Part shown: positions 6,841 through 14,979 of the stretch, one piece after another | Layout: the number at the start of each line of letters is the position of its first letter | Position numbering within the stretch: the stretch's first letter is position 1 | NCBI GenBank assembly: GCA_003249955.1 | Contig: QKHS01000089.1 | Coordinates: 35,422-99,421 of the forward strand | DNA: 64,000 nucleotides | Direction of reading: 5' to 3' | From: Bacteroidales bacterium | GTDB taxonomy: Bacteria > Bacteroidota > Bacteroidia > Bacteroidales > ML635J-15 | Program-made: the position numbers and the translations under genes | The notes under the pieces: model-generated | Databases searched by the model: none | What the model was told of the DNA's origin: nothing | Seen by the model: only the letters and a program-made list of their open reading frames with translations

Positions 6841-8604
6841 TTATATTTTTTGTTGTCTAATTCTCGTTACAACTACCTTATAGTTTTCTTCATTTTCAGG
6901 ATGTGATTCAAGCCACTTCTCAACTAATTTTGGGTCATCACTTGTCGGTCTTGGAACATTTAATTTGATTCTAACTCTCGATGGAATTTTTATTGCTTCT
7001 CCAACTATTATTGCTTCTCCAGTTCGCAGAGATGGCAACAAATCTATTAAGCTATTTAAATTATCAGGAGCTGAATTTTTCACAATGGATTGGTCACCAG
7101 AATTCGTAAGCCGTAAAGCTATGAATGTTCCAACTTGCGCCAATATAGTTTCCGAAATTTCAGAAGGTCTTTGAGAAATAACTAATGCTCCTAAACCAAA
7201 TTTTCTCCCTTCCTTGAATACCTTTTCTACTGCGTCTTTGGAATAGCTTGTATTATCGCCTTTGTTCAAATAACTATGAGCCTCTTCATAAGCAAGAAGT
7301 AATGGTCTATTTTTGCCAGTATAGGCTTCATGTCGTCCCCAAAACATACTATCATAAATGAACCGTGTAATAAGTCCGACAGTAATGTCCAATACTTCAA
7401 AAGGAACCCCACTTAAATCCAGTATTGCTAGTTTACTGTTACTTCCAATCCATTCATTCAATAAATTGTGTAAATCCTTTGGAGAATTTGCGTCTTTATA
7501 ATCTCCTGGATTAAAAAGGAAATCATATCTCGAATCTTTTAGTCTTGATAATATTTTCTTTTCGTATGAGTAGAATTCTTGATGTTTTGACTTGTATGGC
7601 GCGGTATTATTAGTTGGATATGGAGTAAATTGTGCAGGAACTAAATTTTCACAATCACCATTATTAACTTCTTGAGCTGTTGCTTTTGTTTGGTCATCTT
7701 TATTTGAACTACTAAAAGTTCCATTTAACCACCAATTCATGTCATGCCATAATTTTCTAGCACTAAACGGAATTGGTGAATCTGCAGTAACAAAATTGGG
7801 ATTTACATTTCCTGCTTTTAAAGTACAATTATCCTTTTTGAAATTTGTCACTAACTCACGGAATAATCTATAATCAGGCTTTTGGTCATCTGTTGGTTTT
7901 GCACCAACAAGAAAATAGGCTAACTCATCAAAATTCATTAGCCAAAATGGTATAAATAGTGGATTCGCAGCATTGTTTATTTTAAAAACTCTTGCATTTG
8001 GGAATGCACTAGGATATTCGCCATGTGGGTCAACAAGTATAACTCTTGACCCTTGATAATCGCCTAATATTGCTTTTAAGATACTAACTGTCGTATTAGA
8101 CTTACCGCTACCCGTTGAACCTAAAATTGCGCAATGTCGCAATACTAGTTTATGCAAATCAGCATAAACACTTAAATTCTCTGATGATGAGTGTTTCCCT
8201 ATTTCAATTGAACCTGAATCCTTTTTTCCATAAATATCAAAAAGGTCTTTTTCGATGACAAGGTGAACTTCATCATTGATGGTAGGATATGTTCCGATTC
8301 CCTTTTCAAAATCATCCTCTCCAATTTTTTCTCCAACAAGTTGAACAGTTAGAAAACGCGAACCGAAGGTGTATTTTAAATTAATTTCATCTGATTTACT
8401 AGGAGTATTACTTACAGATGATACGATTCCGTAAATGGTAATATTTCCTATGGGAATTTTTATAAATGTACCTATTTGCCCAATTTTATATAGACGACCA
8501 TTAATTATCGGTGCAGCTGAAGGAATGTCATTTGAAACTTCAACTTCAATTGTCCCAGAATCTACACGTATAATGTGTCCTAAATATGTGATTTCAGTTT
8601 TCAT
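6841..8604 (-). CDS. HerA-type ATPase of a Sir2-HerA defence pair
   Basis: A 587-residue HerA/FtsK-superfamily ATPase. Residues 1-90 match the HAS-barrel that assembles HerA hexamers. Walker A GSTGSGKSN is at 162-170, followed by VILVDPHGEYPSAF, and the Walker B region LLLAYEEAHSYL is near residue 435. GALVISQRPSE and the C-terminal arginine region complete the motor. HerA normally translocates DNA with NurA; here the partner is a Sir2 protein. Its start overlaps the Sir2 stop in an ATGA arrangement (8601-8604), so the two are translated together. In Sir2-HerA systems the two proteins form a large complex that acts on phage infection by nucleic-acid processing and NAD+ loss. That mechanism comes from the family, not from this sequence. 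Confidence 0.9.
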   Translation of the reverse strand: MKTEITYLGHIIRVDSGTIEVEVSNDIPSAAPIINGRLYKIGQIGTFIKIPIGNITIYGIVSSVSNTPSKSDEINLKYTFGSRFLTVQLVGEKIGEDDFEKGIGTYPTINDEVHLVIEKDLFDIYGKKDSGSIEIGKHSSSENLSVYADLHKLVLRHCAILGSTGSGKSNTTVSILKAILGDYQGSRVILVDPHGEYPSAFPNARVFKINNAANPLFIPFWLMNFDELAYFLVGAKPTDDQKPDYRLFRELVTNFKKDNCTLKAGNVNPNFVTADSPIPFSARKLWHDMNWWLNGTFSSSNKDDQTKATAQEVNNGDCENLVPAQFTPYPTNNTAPYKSKHQEFYSYEKKILSRLKDSRYDFLFNPGDYKDANSPKDLHNLLNEWIGSNSKLAILDLSGVPFEVLDITVGLITRFIYDSMFWGRHEAYTGKNRPLLLAYEEAHSYLNKGDNTSYSKDAVEKVFKEGRKFGLGALVISQRPSEISETILAQVGTFIALRLTNSGDQSIVKNSAPDNLNSLIDLLPSLRTGEAIIVGEAIKIPSRVRIKLNVPRPTSDDPKLVEKWLESHPENEENYKVVVTRIRQQKI

Positions 8605-9791
8605 TTTACGATTGATTCAATTGCTTCTTTCTTACCTGAATTGGTAATAAAGAAATTGGCAAGTTCGTTAAAGTCACCAAGTTTAAATTTATTGTCAGCT
8701 ACATTCCAAAATGAATCGGGCTTTTCATTGGGTTTTAAATCGGAAGCCGAATATTCCCATTCGCCAAGATTTCCATTAATAACAGCCTTTGTTGGACCAA
8801 AAACATTAAGATTCATATAAGATGATGTTTGCTTGTGTAAGTTTTCGACTTCTGAATCTTTAAAGAAAAATACCAAAGCTGTAAGTCTATTGTTTTGTCT
8901 TAAACAGTTGAATATAATTTCGTTAATATGCTGGTCAGAAAAGGAATAACCTGTAAAAACAAATAGTAGTTCTCCACTTAATAAATAATTCTTTAACCTG
9001 TCAAAATATGCTATAAATGGTTGCTTCTTCGATGAATCATATTTCTCTTTTGATGGGTATATTACCAGTTCATTTTCTTCATCTTCAATATTTTCAATTT
9101 TTCCAACTCGAATTATTTGTTGTGCTTTTGTTGTTGGATTTTCTTTCCAAAACCAACTTAAAGAACCATGAATTTTCCATAGTCTAATCCAGTTTTGAGT
9201 TAAATCATTTTTAGATACAAATTGGTCTATACTTTCTTGCCAAAAGAATGGTTCATAGGAACCTACAAAACCATCGAAATAAGGTATCTGACTTGATTCT
9301 AATGATTTCTCAATTATCAAATCATAATTTGTTGTAAATATCTCTTTTGAAAAATCTCTATTTAGAAGACTTAGCCAAGCAAAGAATTTTTTTGTTTTTT
9401 CAATTTCCGCTACTTTCTCTTTCTCTGCAATGATGTCATAAATAATTGTGCATATTTCTTTGTCAAGCTTTTTTGCATTTTCACCACTGACTCCTTGATA
9501 TTCTTTCCCTGTTTCGCCTGTTAATTCTCGAATTCTTCTAATTTGATTTAAGATATCCTCAATATTTACGCTTCGCGTAGTTATAATTGTTTCTAAATCA
9601 GATTTAACTAGTTGAAAATTGGTTAAAGACTCACCAGTCAATTTTGCTTCAATTCCAGTTGTTAGTTGTTCTACATTTGGAATTCCCAAAGCACAAGATG
9701 TTCCTGCTCCAAAAAAGAATCCTATATTTTTCGAGTACGACAAATGAGTTTTCAATTCTCGGACTTCTCTAATTATGTTTATTTTATCCAT
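8601..9791 (-). CDS. Sir2-family NADase of a Sir2-HerA defence pair
   Basis: A 396-residue Sir2-fold protein. The NAD+-binding motif GAGTS is at residues 28-32, the catalytic-type Asn155 in TTNYD at 153-157 and His208 in KIHGS at 206-210. A C-terminal segment (LLFVFTGYSFSDQHI) is typical of defence Sir2 proteins. The zinc-binding cysteines of histone-type sirtuins are absent, as expected of the NAD+-degrading branch. It is the first gene of the Sir2-HerA-KTSC operon and overlaps HerA by 4 bp. The operon is bounded by GTTATGCG at 6601-6608 and CGCATAAC at 9859-9866. No clear TAnnTTTG promoter is visible in the 60-bp leader. Likely role: abortive infection by NAD+ depletion. Confidence 0.9.
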   Translation of the reverse strand: MDKINIIREVRELKTHLSYSKNIGFFFGAGTSCALGIPNVEQLTTGIEAKLTGESLTNFQLVKSDLETIITTRSVNIEDILNQIRRIRELTGETGKEYQGVSGENAKKLDKEICTIIYDIIAEKEKVAEIEKTKKFFAWLSLLNRDFSKEIFTTNYDLIIEKSLESSQIPYFDGFVGSYEPFFWQESIDQFVSKNDLTQNWIRLWKIHGSLSWFWKENPTTKAQQIIRVGKIENIEDEENELVIYPSKEKYDSSKKQPFIAYFDRLKNYLLSGELLFVFTGYSFSDQHINEIIFNCLRQNNRLTALVFFFKDSEVENLHKQTSSYMNLNVFGPTKAVINGNLGEWEYSASDLKPNEKPDSFWNVADNKFKLGDFNELANFFITNSGKKEAIESIVK

Positions 9792-9858
9792 TGTCGTTTA
9801 CGATTAAGTTTTCAATTTTATTATTCGGTTGATACTTGCTAAGTCTTTTTTAGGGTGA

Positions 9859-9866
9859 CGCATAAC
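9859..9866. other. Outer boundary motif of the Sir2-HerA-KTSC unit
   Basis: CGCATAAC is the exact complement of GTTATGCG at 6601-6608. The pair encloses the whole three-gene unit. A matching pair, GTTATAGCC (5253-5261) and GGCTATAAC (5789-5797), encloses the gene at 5275-5763, so the arrangement is unlikely to be chance. Confidence 0.5.
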
Positions 9867-9873
9867 ATCCCCC

Positions 9874-9992
9874 TAACCCCAACCAGTTACATTTATTCCA
9901 TCCTTATGCACAACCTGCAAAGTTTGTAAAAGTGCTGATAATAAAACACTTGGTTGTTTGTTGTCGATTATCATCGATTAATACCGGTTTTT
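9874..9992 (+). repeat. Dispersed intergenic repeat family C, copy 2
   Basis: Similar over about 120 bp to 4381-4500. It begins TAACCCCAACCA and ends with TTATCATC-GATTAATACC against TTATCATCAGATAATGCC in copy 1. Confidence 0.7.
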
Positions 9993-10100
9993 TAGTTAAA
10001 AATGATTCGTTTTAAAAATCAAATCTAAAACATTTAATTCGTATATCAAAGCTTTTATTTGAAAATATTTAATCAATAAGAAATATCAATAGTCAATTAC

Positions 10101-10166
10101 CGAAACTATTAAAAAGTCTTAAAGCAGAAAAGTTTACAACACCAAAACTTTAGATACTTTAGTCAC
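10101..10166 (+). repeat. Dispersed intergenic repeat family B, copy 2
   Basis: Closely similar to 595-660, sharing CGAAACTATTAAAAAGTCTT and the AAGTTTACAA-ACCAAAACTTTAG core. It is followed by a tract of variants of ACTCCGGACTCCG. Confidence 0.75.
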
Positions 10167-10222
10167 TCCGAACTCCGGACTCCGTACTTCGGACTCCGAA
10201 CTTTTACTCTCCGGACTTATTC

Positions 10223-10249
10223 AAAAAAAAAGCCCTTTTTCAAGGGCTT
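10223..10249 (-). terminator. Rho-independent terminator of the AOR gene
   Basis: Read on the minus strand: GAAGCCCTTG, a short loop, AAAGGGCTT, then a run of nine or more T. It starts 6 bases after the AOR stop codon. Confidence 0.8.
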
Positions 10250-10254
10250 CCAGA

Positions 10255-12417
10255 TTATTGTAAAGGAGTAATAACTTCTATAAGTTCCGGAAGATCCATC
10301 CCGATTTCTTTAAGATGTTCTATTTTAGGTACTCCGTTGTTTGTCCAGCCTCTTCTTTCGTAAACAGCATCAAGAAGTTTTTCATACTGAGATTCTCTGT
10401 ATGTACGAAGTATTGCCATTTTTTCTTCTGTTGTTTTACCTTCAGGATCAACATTAAGAATTGATTTCAATTGTCCGTCATATCTTTCTGCTCTTGATTC
10501 GTATTCTTCAACGGTAACAGGACCACATGCTCTGTATGGCTGCGCATCATGCTTTCTTAATCCATATCCGCGACGAATATTGAAAATTCTCTGGAAATTA
10601 TAAACTCTTTCCGACTGGCGGATAAGTCCTGCTTCGTCAAGTTTATTGCCGGTAACGCCTTCGTAAACAGAAAGATAATTTCTTACGTGTTTAGGAATTT
10701 TATGCGGTTCGTTTTCCATTTTATTGTCGGCAGGGGTTACATCGTTCCATACTATTTTGCAAAGTCCCTGTAAGCCGAACCATGTTCTGAACATCGGGAA
10801 CCAGTGTAAAGCCTCTGCTTTATTGTCGAAAGTAGGAATCATATTGTTAACCATGTCAAGGAAAATAAGCCATGCTTCGTCGTGCTGAGGGCCTTTGTTG
10901 GTCATTGCATAACCGCCTTGCTGCGCCAGTGATTCTTTGGAAACATACTGTGAATATTCCAGACCTTTGTTTTCCATTCCGATATCCTGAAGGAACTTAG
11001 GATCGGCTCCGTATTTTTCAATGAAAAGTTCTTTCATTTTACGGACACCTGTTCCGGCAATTTTACCGAATCCTTCGCCACGGGCCAACTGGTGCAACAA
11101 CTCAAGTGAATCAGGAATATTTCCGAAATGTAAATCGAGTCCGCCGGTAATTTCTTTGTTTATGATACCGTTTTCGTAACATTCCATTATGAAAGCACAT
11201 ATTGTTCCCCAGGTAATTGTGCAAATTCCGTAAGTGTCACAATAGAAGTTTGCTTCGATAATTGCTTCATAATCAAAAATGCCCATATTGGAACCCAAAC
11301 CTGCTGCTGTTTCGTATTCTGGTCCGTCAACAATTACTTTTGTCCCTTTATAAGGTCCGGTTTTTAATTCAAAATTATCAACACCTTTGGCACATTGCAT
11401 AGCACAACCAATCCAGCAACCATCGTTAATACCCAAAGTAAAATATTTGTCTCTGAGTAAATCGCTGTGAATTTTTATAGCGTCTTTGTGAGATCCGAAT
11501 TTGAAATTGTGAGTAGGTAAAAGGTCATAGTCACTCATCACGTTAACGATGTTTGCAGTACCTTTTTTCTTCATCTGATTTTGGTTATCATCAAGATCAC
11601 GCATTTCGCCTGCATAGTCGCGGCCAACGCTTGTGATTTTTTCCATGTCGGCAACGTTGTTGAGATTTCCCTGAACTCCGGGTATTCTTGCAACGATAGC
11701 TTTTATTTTTTTATTACGGAAAACTGTACCTATACCACCACGACCAGCCTGTTTAAGTCTGATCATTTTACGTTTTGAATCCCAGAAAGTGAAGTTGAGC
11801 ATTCCGATTAAAGAATGTTCTGCTGCAGCACCTGCTGATACTATACCGATATTTTTTGCATCTTTTTCGTCAATAGCAAAATATTCTGTAAGTTCTTCGC
11901 CCATTATATGGGAATCAACTGCAAAACCGGGATCTTCAAAAATCTCAATTTTATGGTTAACCCCATCAATAAAGATAATTACATCTTTATCTGCTTTTCC
12001 CTGTAATTCGAGAGCGTCAAAACCTGCAAATTTCATGAAAGGTCCGAAATATCCGCCTACGTTCGAGTCCATTATAGAATTTGTCTGCGGTGATATTGAT
12101 ACCAATAATGATTTTCCTGCGCCGGAATATTGAGTAATACCTGCAATAGGCCCGGGGGAAATTATTATCTCATTTTCAGGGTCTGTCCAGTGTGTATCTG
12201 GTTTTGTGGCATCCCATAATAGTCTGAGGCCGAAACCTTTACCACCTACAAACTTGTCTTTCATTTCCTGAGAAACCGGTTTTTCTTTGATTTCGTTTGT
12301 TCCGACATTAATATAAAGTGTACGGTTATTGTACCCTTTTTCAATCGGATGCCATGTGTAAGACCAGCTTTTTAACTGCTTTTGTTTAGCTCTGAGTTCT
12401 TCTAAGTTGTGTCCCAT
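10255..12417 (-). CDS. Aldehyde:ferredoxin oxidoreductase family protein
   Basis: A 720-residue cytoplasmic oxidoreductase of the tungsten-pterin AOR family, which couples aldehyde or carboxylate interconversion to low-potential ferredoxin. The N-terminal domain has FVGGKGFGLRLLWD (57-70) and the pterin-region sequence SPGPIAGI (87-94) and GGYFGPFMKFAGFDAL. A [4Fe-4S] cluster is indicated by Cys334, Cys338 and Cys342 (C-x3-C-x3-C, where many AORs have C-x2-C-x3-C), with the distant fourth ligand probably Cys553 in GLQGLCK. At 720 residues it is longer than the 600-residue archaeal enzymes, with an N-terminal extension of about 25 residues. It is monocistronic, with its own promoter (12476-12506) and terminator. 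The substrate cannot be read from the sequence. It implies anaerobic metabolism. Confidence 0.88.
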   Translation of the reverse strand: MGHNLEELRAKQKQLKSWSYTWHPIEKGYNNRTLYINVGTNEIKEKPVSQEMKDKFVGGKGFGLRLLWDATKPDTHWTDPENEIIISPGPIAGITQYSGAGKSLLVSISPQTNSIMDSNVGGYFGPFMKFAGFDALELQGKADKDVIIFIDGVNHKIEIFEDPGFAVDSHIMGEELTEYFAIDEKDAKNIGIVSAGAAAEHSLIGMLNFTFWDSKRKMIRLKQAGRGGIGTVFRNKKIKAIVARIPGVQGNLNNVADMEKITSVGRDYAGEMRDLDDNQNQMKKKGTANIVNVMSDYDLLPTHNFKFGSHKDAIKIHSDLLRDKYFTLGINDGCWIGCAMQCAKGVDNFELKTGPYKGTKVIVDGPEYETAAGLGSNMGIFDYEAIIEANFYCDTYGICTITWGTICAFIMECYENGIINKEITGGLDLHFGNIPDSLELLHQLARGEGFGKIAGTGVRKMKELFIEKYGADPKFLQDIGMENKGLEYSQYVSKESLAQQGGYAMTNKGPQHDEAWLIFLDMVNNMIPTFDNKAEALHWFPMFRTWFGLQGLCKIVWNDVTPADNKMENEPHKIPKHVRNYLSVYEGVTGNKLDEAGLIRQSERVYNFQRIFNIRRGYGLRKHDAQPYRACGPVTVEEYESRAERYDGQLKSILNVDPEGKTTEEKMAILRTYRESQYEKLLDAVYERRGWTNNGVPKIEHLKEIGMDLPELIEVITPLQ

Positions 12418-12475
12418 AAATGTTGTTTTTCTGTTCTGTTATAAATTTCCGCTAAATATACTTTAGGTTTCTGCA

Positions 12476-12506
12476 CAAAACTAAATTATTTTTACATTAA
12501 AATCAA
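12476..12506 (-). promoter_or_regulatory. Promoter of the AOR gene
   Basis: The minus strand carries TTG (12504-12506), a 20-base spacer and TAGTTTTG (12476-12483). This matches the Bacteroidota -33/-7 pattern with TAnnTTTG. The implied leader is about 50 bases. Confidence 0.6.
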
Positions 12507-12540
12507 GGACAAAAATCAATATTTATTAAAAGTGATTAAT

Positions 12541-12579
12541 AACATGGGCGACTTGCAAGAACTTGCTTTTCGCCATGTT
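12541..12579. repeat. Long imperfect inverted repeat in the AOR-flavoprotein divergent region
   Basis: Arms AACATGGGCGA and TCGCCATGTT, with an inner pair GCAAG and CTTGC, form a nested hairpin of about 39 bases. It lies between two divergent promoters, so it may be an operator or a small structured RNA element. It is not a terminator, as no gene ends here. Confidence 0.4.
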
Positions 12580-12602
12580 GGGTAATTTGTTATCTGATTG
12601 AT

Positions 12603-12610
12603 TATCTTTG
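12603..12610 (+). promoter_or_regulatory. Promoter -7 box for the BaiN-like gene
   Basis: TATCTTTG matches TAnnTTTG exactly, with a TTG at 12578-12580, 22 bases upstream. The start codon at 12627 leaves a leader of about 10 bases. Confidence 0.55.
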
Positions 12611-12626
12611 TGAAAAAAATTGTCTT

Positions 12627-13868
12627 ATGGAGGCTTATGATATTATAATAATCGGGGCAGGTGCTGCAGGATTAATAGCCGCTGTTCATGGATCGGAATG
12701 TGGCCTGAATGTGGCTGTTTTTGAAAAAATGAGTAGTCCGGGGCGTAAACTTTTAATTACAGGAAAGGGGAGGTGTAATATCACAAATTCTGCAGAGATT
12801 AAAGAATTTATGACCGAGGTTTATCCTGACGGCAGATTTTTATACCCAGCTTTTAAAAGTTTTTTTTCGTCTGATATTTTAAGTCTGCTCGAAGATTGCG
12901 GAGTTGAAACAATGCTGGAAAGAGGAGGGAGGTACTTTCCCAAAAGCGAGAAAGCTTCGGATATAGTGGATGCGTTATATAAAAGAGCACTGGATAACGG
13001 GGCTAAATTCTTTTTTAATACAACAGTAAATTCTGTTATTTATGAAAATGATGCTGTTTCGGGAATTGAATATGCCGAAAATGGCAGGACTAAAGTTGCA
13101 AAATCTGCCAAAGTAATTATCTGTACCGGAGGTAAGTCATACCCGGGAACCGGTTCTACCGGCGATGGATACAGGCTGGCAGAGGCTGCCGGACATAGAA
13201 TAGAAAAGTTGTTTCCTGCTTTGGTTCCTTTAGTTGCAAAGGAGAATTACGGAGAGCAGATGCAGGGATTAACATTAAAAAACATAAATGCAACTTTATT
13301 TGTTAACGGGAAAAAGATTACAGAAGAATTCGGCGATCTTATGTTTGCTCATTACGGTCTGTCAGGGCCGGTTATTCTGACAATAAGCAGACGGGTAGTT
13401 ATTGCTCTTGAAGAAAAGTCCGGTGTCAGCATATCGGTTGATTTTAAGCCGGCTCTTGATTTCGAAAAACTTGATGCCCGTTTATTACGTGATTTTAATG
13501 AGCATGGTAAAATGAAAGTCGGAAATCTTTTTAAACTTTGGTTGCCACAGAAGGCTATCCCGGTATTTTTAAATGAATTGGGACTTGATGAGGAAAAACC
13601 TGCCCATCAGATTTCGGGTAAAGAAAGGAAAGCTATTGTAAGTAAGCTAAAGAACTTAAGTTTTACAATAACCGGACACCGTGGGTTTAAAGAAGCCGTA
13701 ATTACTGCCGGAGGTGTGGCTTTGGATGAAATAAATCCAAAAACTATGGAATCGAAACTAAAAACAGGGCTTTATTTTGCCGGGGAAGTAATAAACCTTG
13801 ATGCAAATACAGGTGGTTATAATCTTCAGATAGCTTTTTCCACGGGCTGGCTGGCTTCGGAACTGTAA
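12627..13868 (+). CDS. NAD(P)/FAD-dependent oxidoreductase, BaiN/HI0933 family
   Basis: A 413-residue flavoprotein, the usual length for the HI0933/YhiN/BaiN family. The FAD-binding GxGxxG motif is GAGAAGL at residues 11-17. The family motif GRKLLITGKGRCNITN is at 41-56, and the C-terminal TAGGVALDEINPKTMESK plus GEVINLDANTGGYNLQ are also family hallmarks. The cytoplasmic enzyme binds FAD and probably reduces unsaturated ketone-type substrates; BaiN members act in bile-acid dehydroxylation, but most have no known substrate. It is monocistronic and divergent from the AOR gene, and ends in a bidirectional terminator. No sign of transfer. Confidence 0.9.
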   Translation: MEAYDIIIIGAGAAGLIAAVHGSECGLNVAVFEKMSSPGRKLLITGKGRCNITNSAEIKEFMTEVYPDGRFLYPAFKSFFSSDILSLLEDCGVETMLERGGRYFPKSEKASDIVDALYKRALDNGAKFFFNTTVNSVIYENDAVSGIEYAENGRTKVAKSAKVIICTGGKSYPGTGSTGDGYRLAEAAGHRIEKLFPALVPLVAKENYGEQMQGLTLKNINATLFVNGKKITEEFGDLMFAHYGLSGPVILTISRRVVIALEEKSGVSISVDFKPALDFEKLDARLLRDFNEHGKMKVGNLFKLWLPQKAIPVFLNELGLDEEKPAHQISGKERKAIVSKLKNLSFTITGHRGFKEAVITAGGVALDEINPKTMESKLKTGLYFAGEVINLDANTGGYNLQIAFSTGWLASEL

Positions 13869-13881
13869 ATGAATTATATAA

Positions 13882-13916
13882 AAAGAAAGGCAATCATTTG
13901 ATTGCCTTTCTTTTTT
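13882..13916. terminator. Bidirectional terminator
   Basis: AAAGAAAGGCAATCA and TGATTGCCTTTCTTT form a long stem with T-runs on both strands. It lies between the convergent flavoprotein and M6-protease loci. Confidence 0.85.
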
Positions 13917-13929
13917 AGTGTCTGTTTAA

Positions 13930-14979
13930 TTATTTTCTGATAAGTTTAAGATTAGTGACCTCATTGTTGGTAGTAACCCTCAGAACATACATTCCCGGAA
14001 CCAGATCACGGAGATCTAATTCTTTGCTGTACTCTGAATAAACATTAATTGTGTTTACAATTATTTCTTTGCCCTGAACATCAATCAATGAGTATGTTAA
14101 TTCTCCTGTATAGTTTTTGATAATCAGATTGCTGATGTTATTGGCCGGGTTAGGATATAATTCCAGTTCTGTACCACCGTTAATAATTTCGATATTCTCG
14201 CATATGTCTGCTACAACAATCATTGTATCAACATCCTGACAAGTACCGACTCCTACATTAACCCATACTTCGTAGTTTCCTGCTTCATCATAAGTCGCAG
14301 TAAATGCAGGGGTTGTTGAATCATCTGACCACAATATCCAGTCATAAGTACCGGTTAAAGTATATGTGAACGGCTCACCTGTGCAGGCATCAGCAGTTGC
14401 AGGTAAATCAACAACCGGAGACGGAATTTCTGTTACTGTAATCTCGTCGGTTGCCGGACAGTAGAAATTGTTTGTCACTTCAATAGTGTAGGTTCCTGCA
14501 GCATCGATAATCAGAATCTGACCTGCAGTTGTTCCGTTCCATAAGTAAGAAGCATAACCTTCTCCGGCATCAAGAGAATACTCAACGTTGTCGCAAATTG
14601 AGAAGTCTTCACCAAGATCAATTACAGGACTCGGATTGAAAGAAACAGTAACAGCATCTGTGCCTGTACATCCGTGACTGTCTGTAACAACAACGTCGTA
14701 AGCACCGCCTACGGTAACATGAAGTGTCTGAGTGTCAATTCCTCCTGTCCACAGATATCCGTCGAAGGCATCAGTTGCGTCAAGAACAACAGTATTTCCG
14801 TCACATTCTGTGATGTTTTCTCCCAGTTCGACAACAGGATTGTCGTAAACATTTATTTCAATGTCGTATGAGTCTGTTCCATCCATATTTTCAACAGTAA
14901 GAACAACTGTATATGTTCCCGGAGTATCAAATGTGAAACTTGAATTTGCAGTATTTGCAGTATTTATTTGTTGAAGCAT
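13930..14979 (-). pseudogene. Detached C-terminal part of the M6 protease: Ig/PKD modules and T9SS type A sorting domain
   Basis: About 345 residues in a frame shifted from the upstream 3083-codon frame. It opens in the middle of a PKD-type domain (FTFDTPGTYTVVLTVENMDG), has three further Ig-like modules (DLGE-type starts, Cys pairs), and ends with a T9SS type A sorting domain: LELYPNPANN, then GMYVLRVTTN and a basic LIRK end. It has no signal peptide and cannot be exported by itself. It directly continues the upstream protein after a 4-base duplication (ATTT twice at 14962-14969). Deleting one copy restores a single frame through ASTNTANTANSSFTFD. Without repair the protease would lose its export and anchoring signal. 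Confidence 0.8.

Larger units (their letters stand above)
9792..10254. other. Right edge of the accessory island: boundary motif and repeats
   Basis: No gene seen. It holds the boundary motif CGCATAAC (9859-9866), repeat C copy 2 (9874-9992), repeat B copy 2 (10101-10166), a short ACTCCGGACT-type direct-repeat tract (about 10165-10220) and the AOR terminator (10223-10249). Joining repeat B and C copies to those at 595-660 and 4381-4500 shows that this edge shares its intergenic modules with the left part of the island. Confidence 0.6.
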
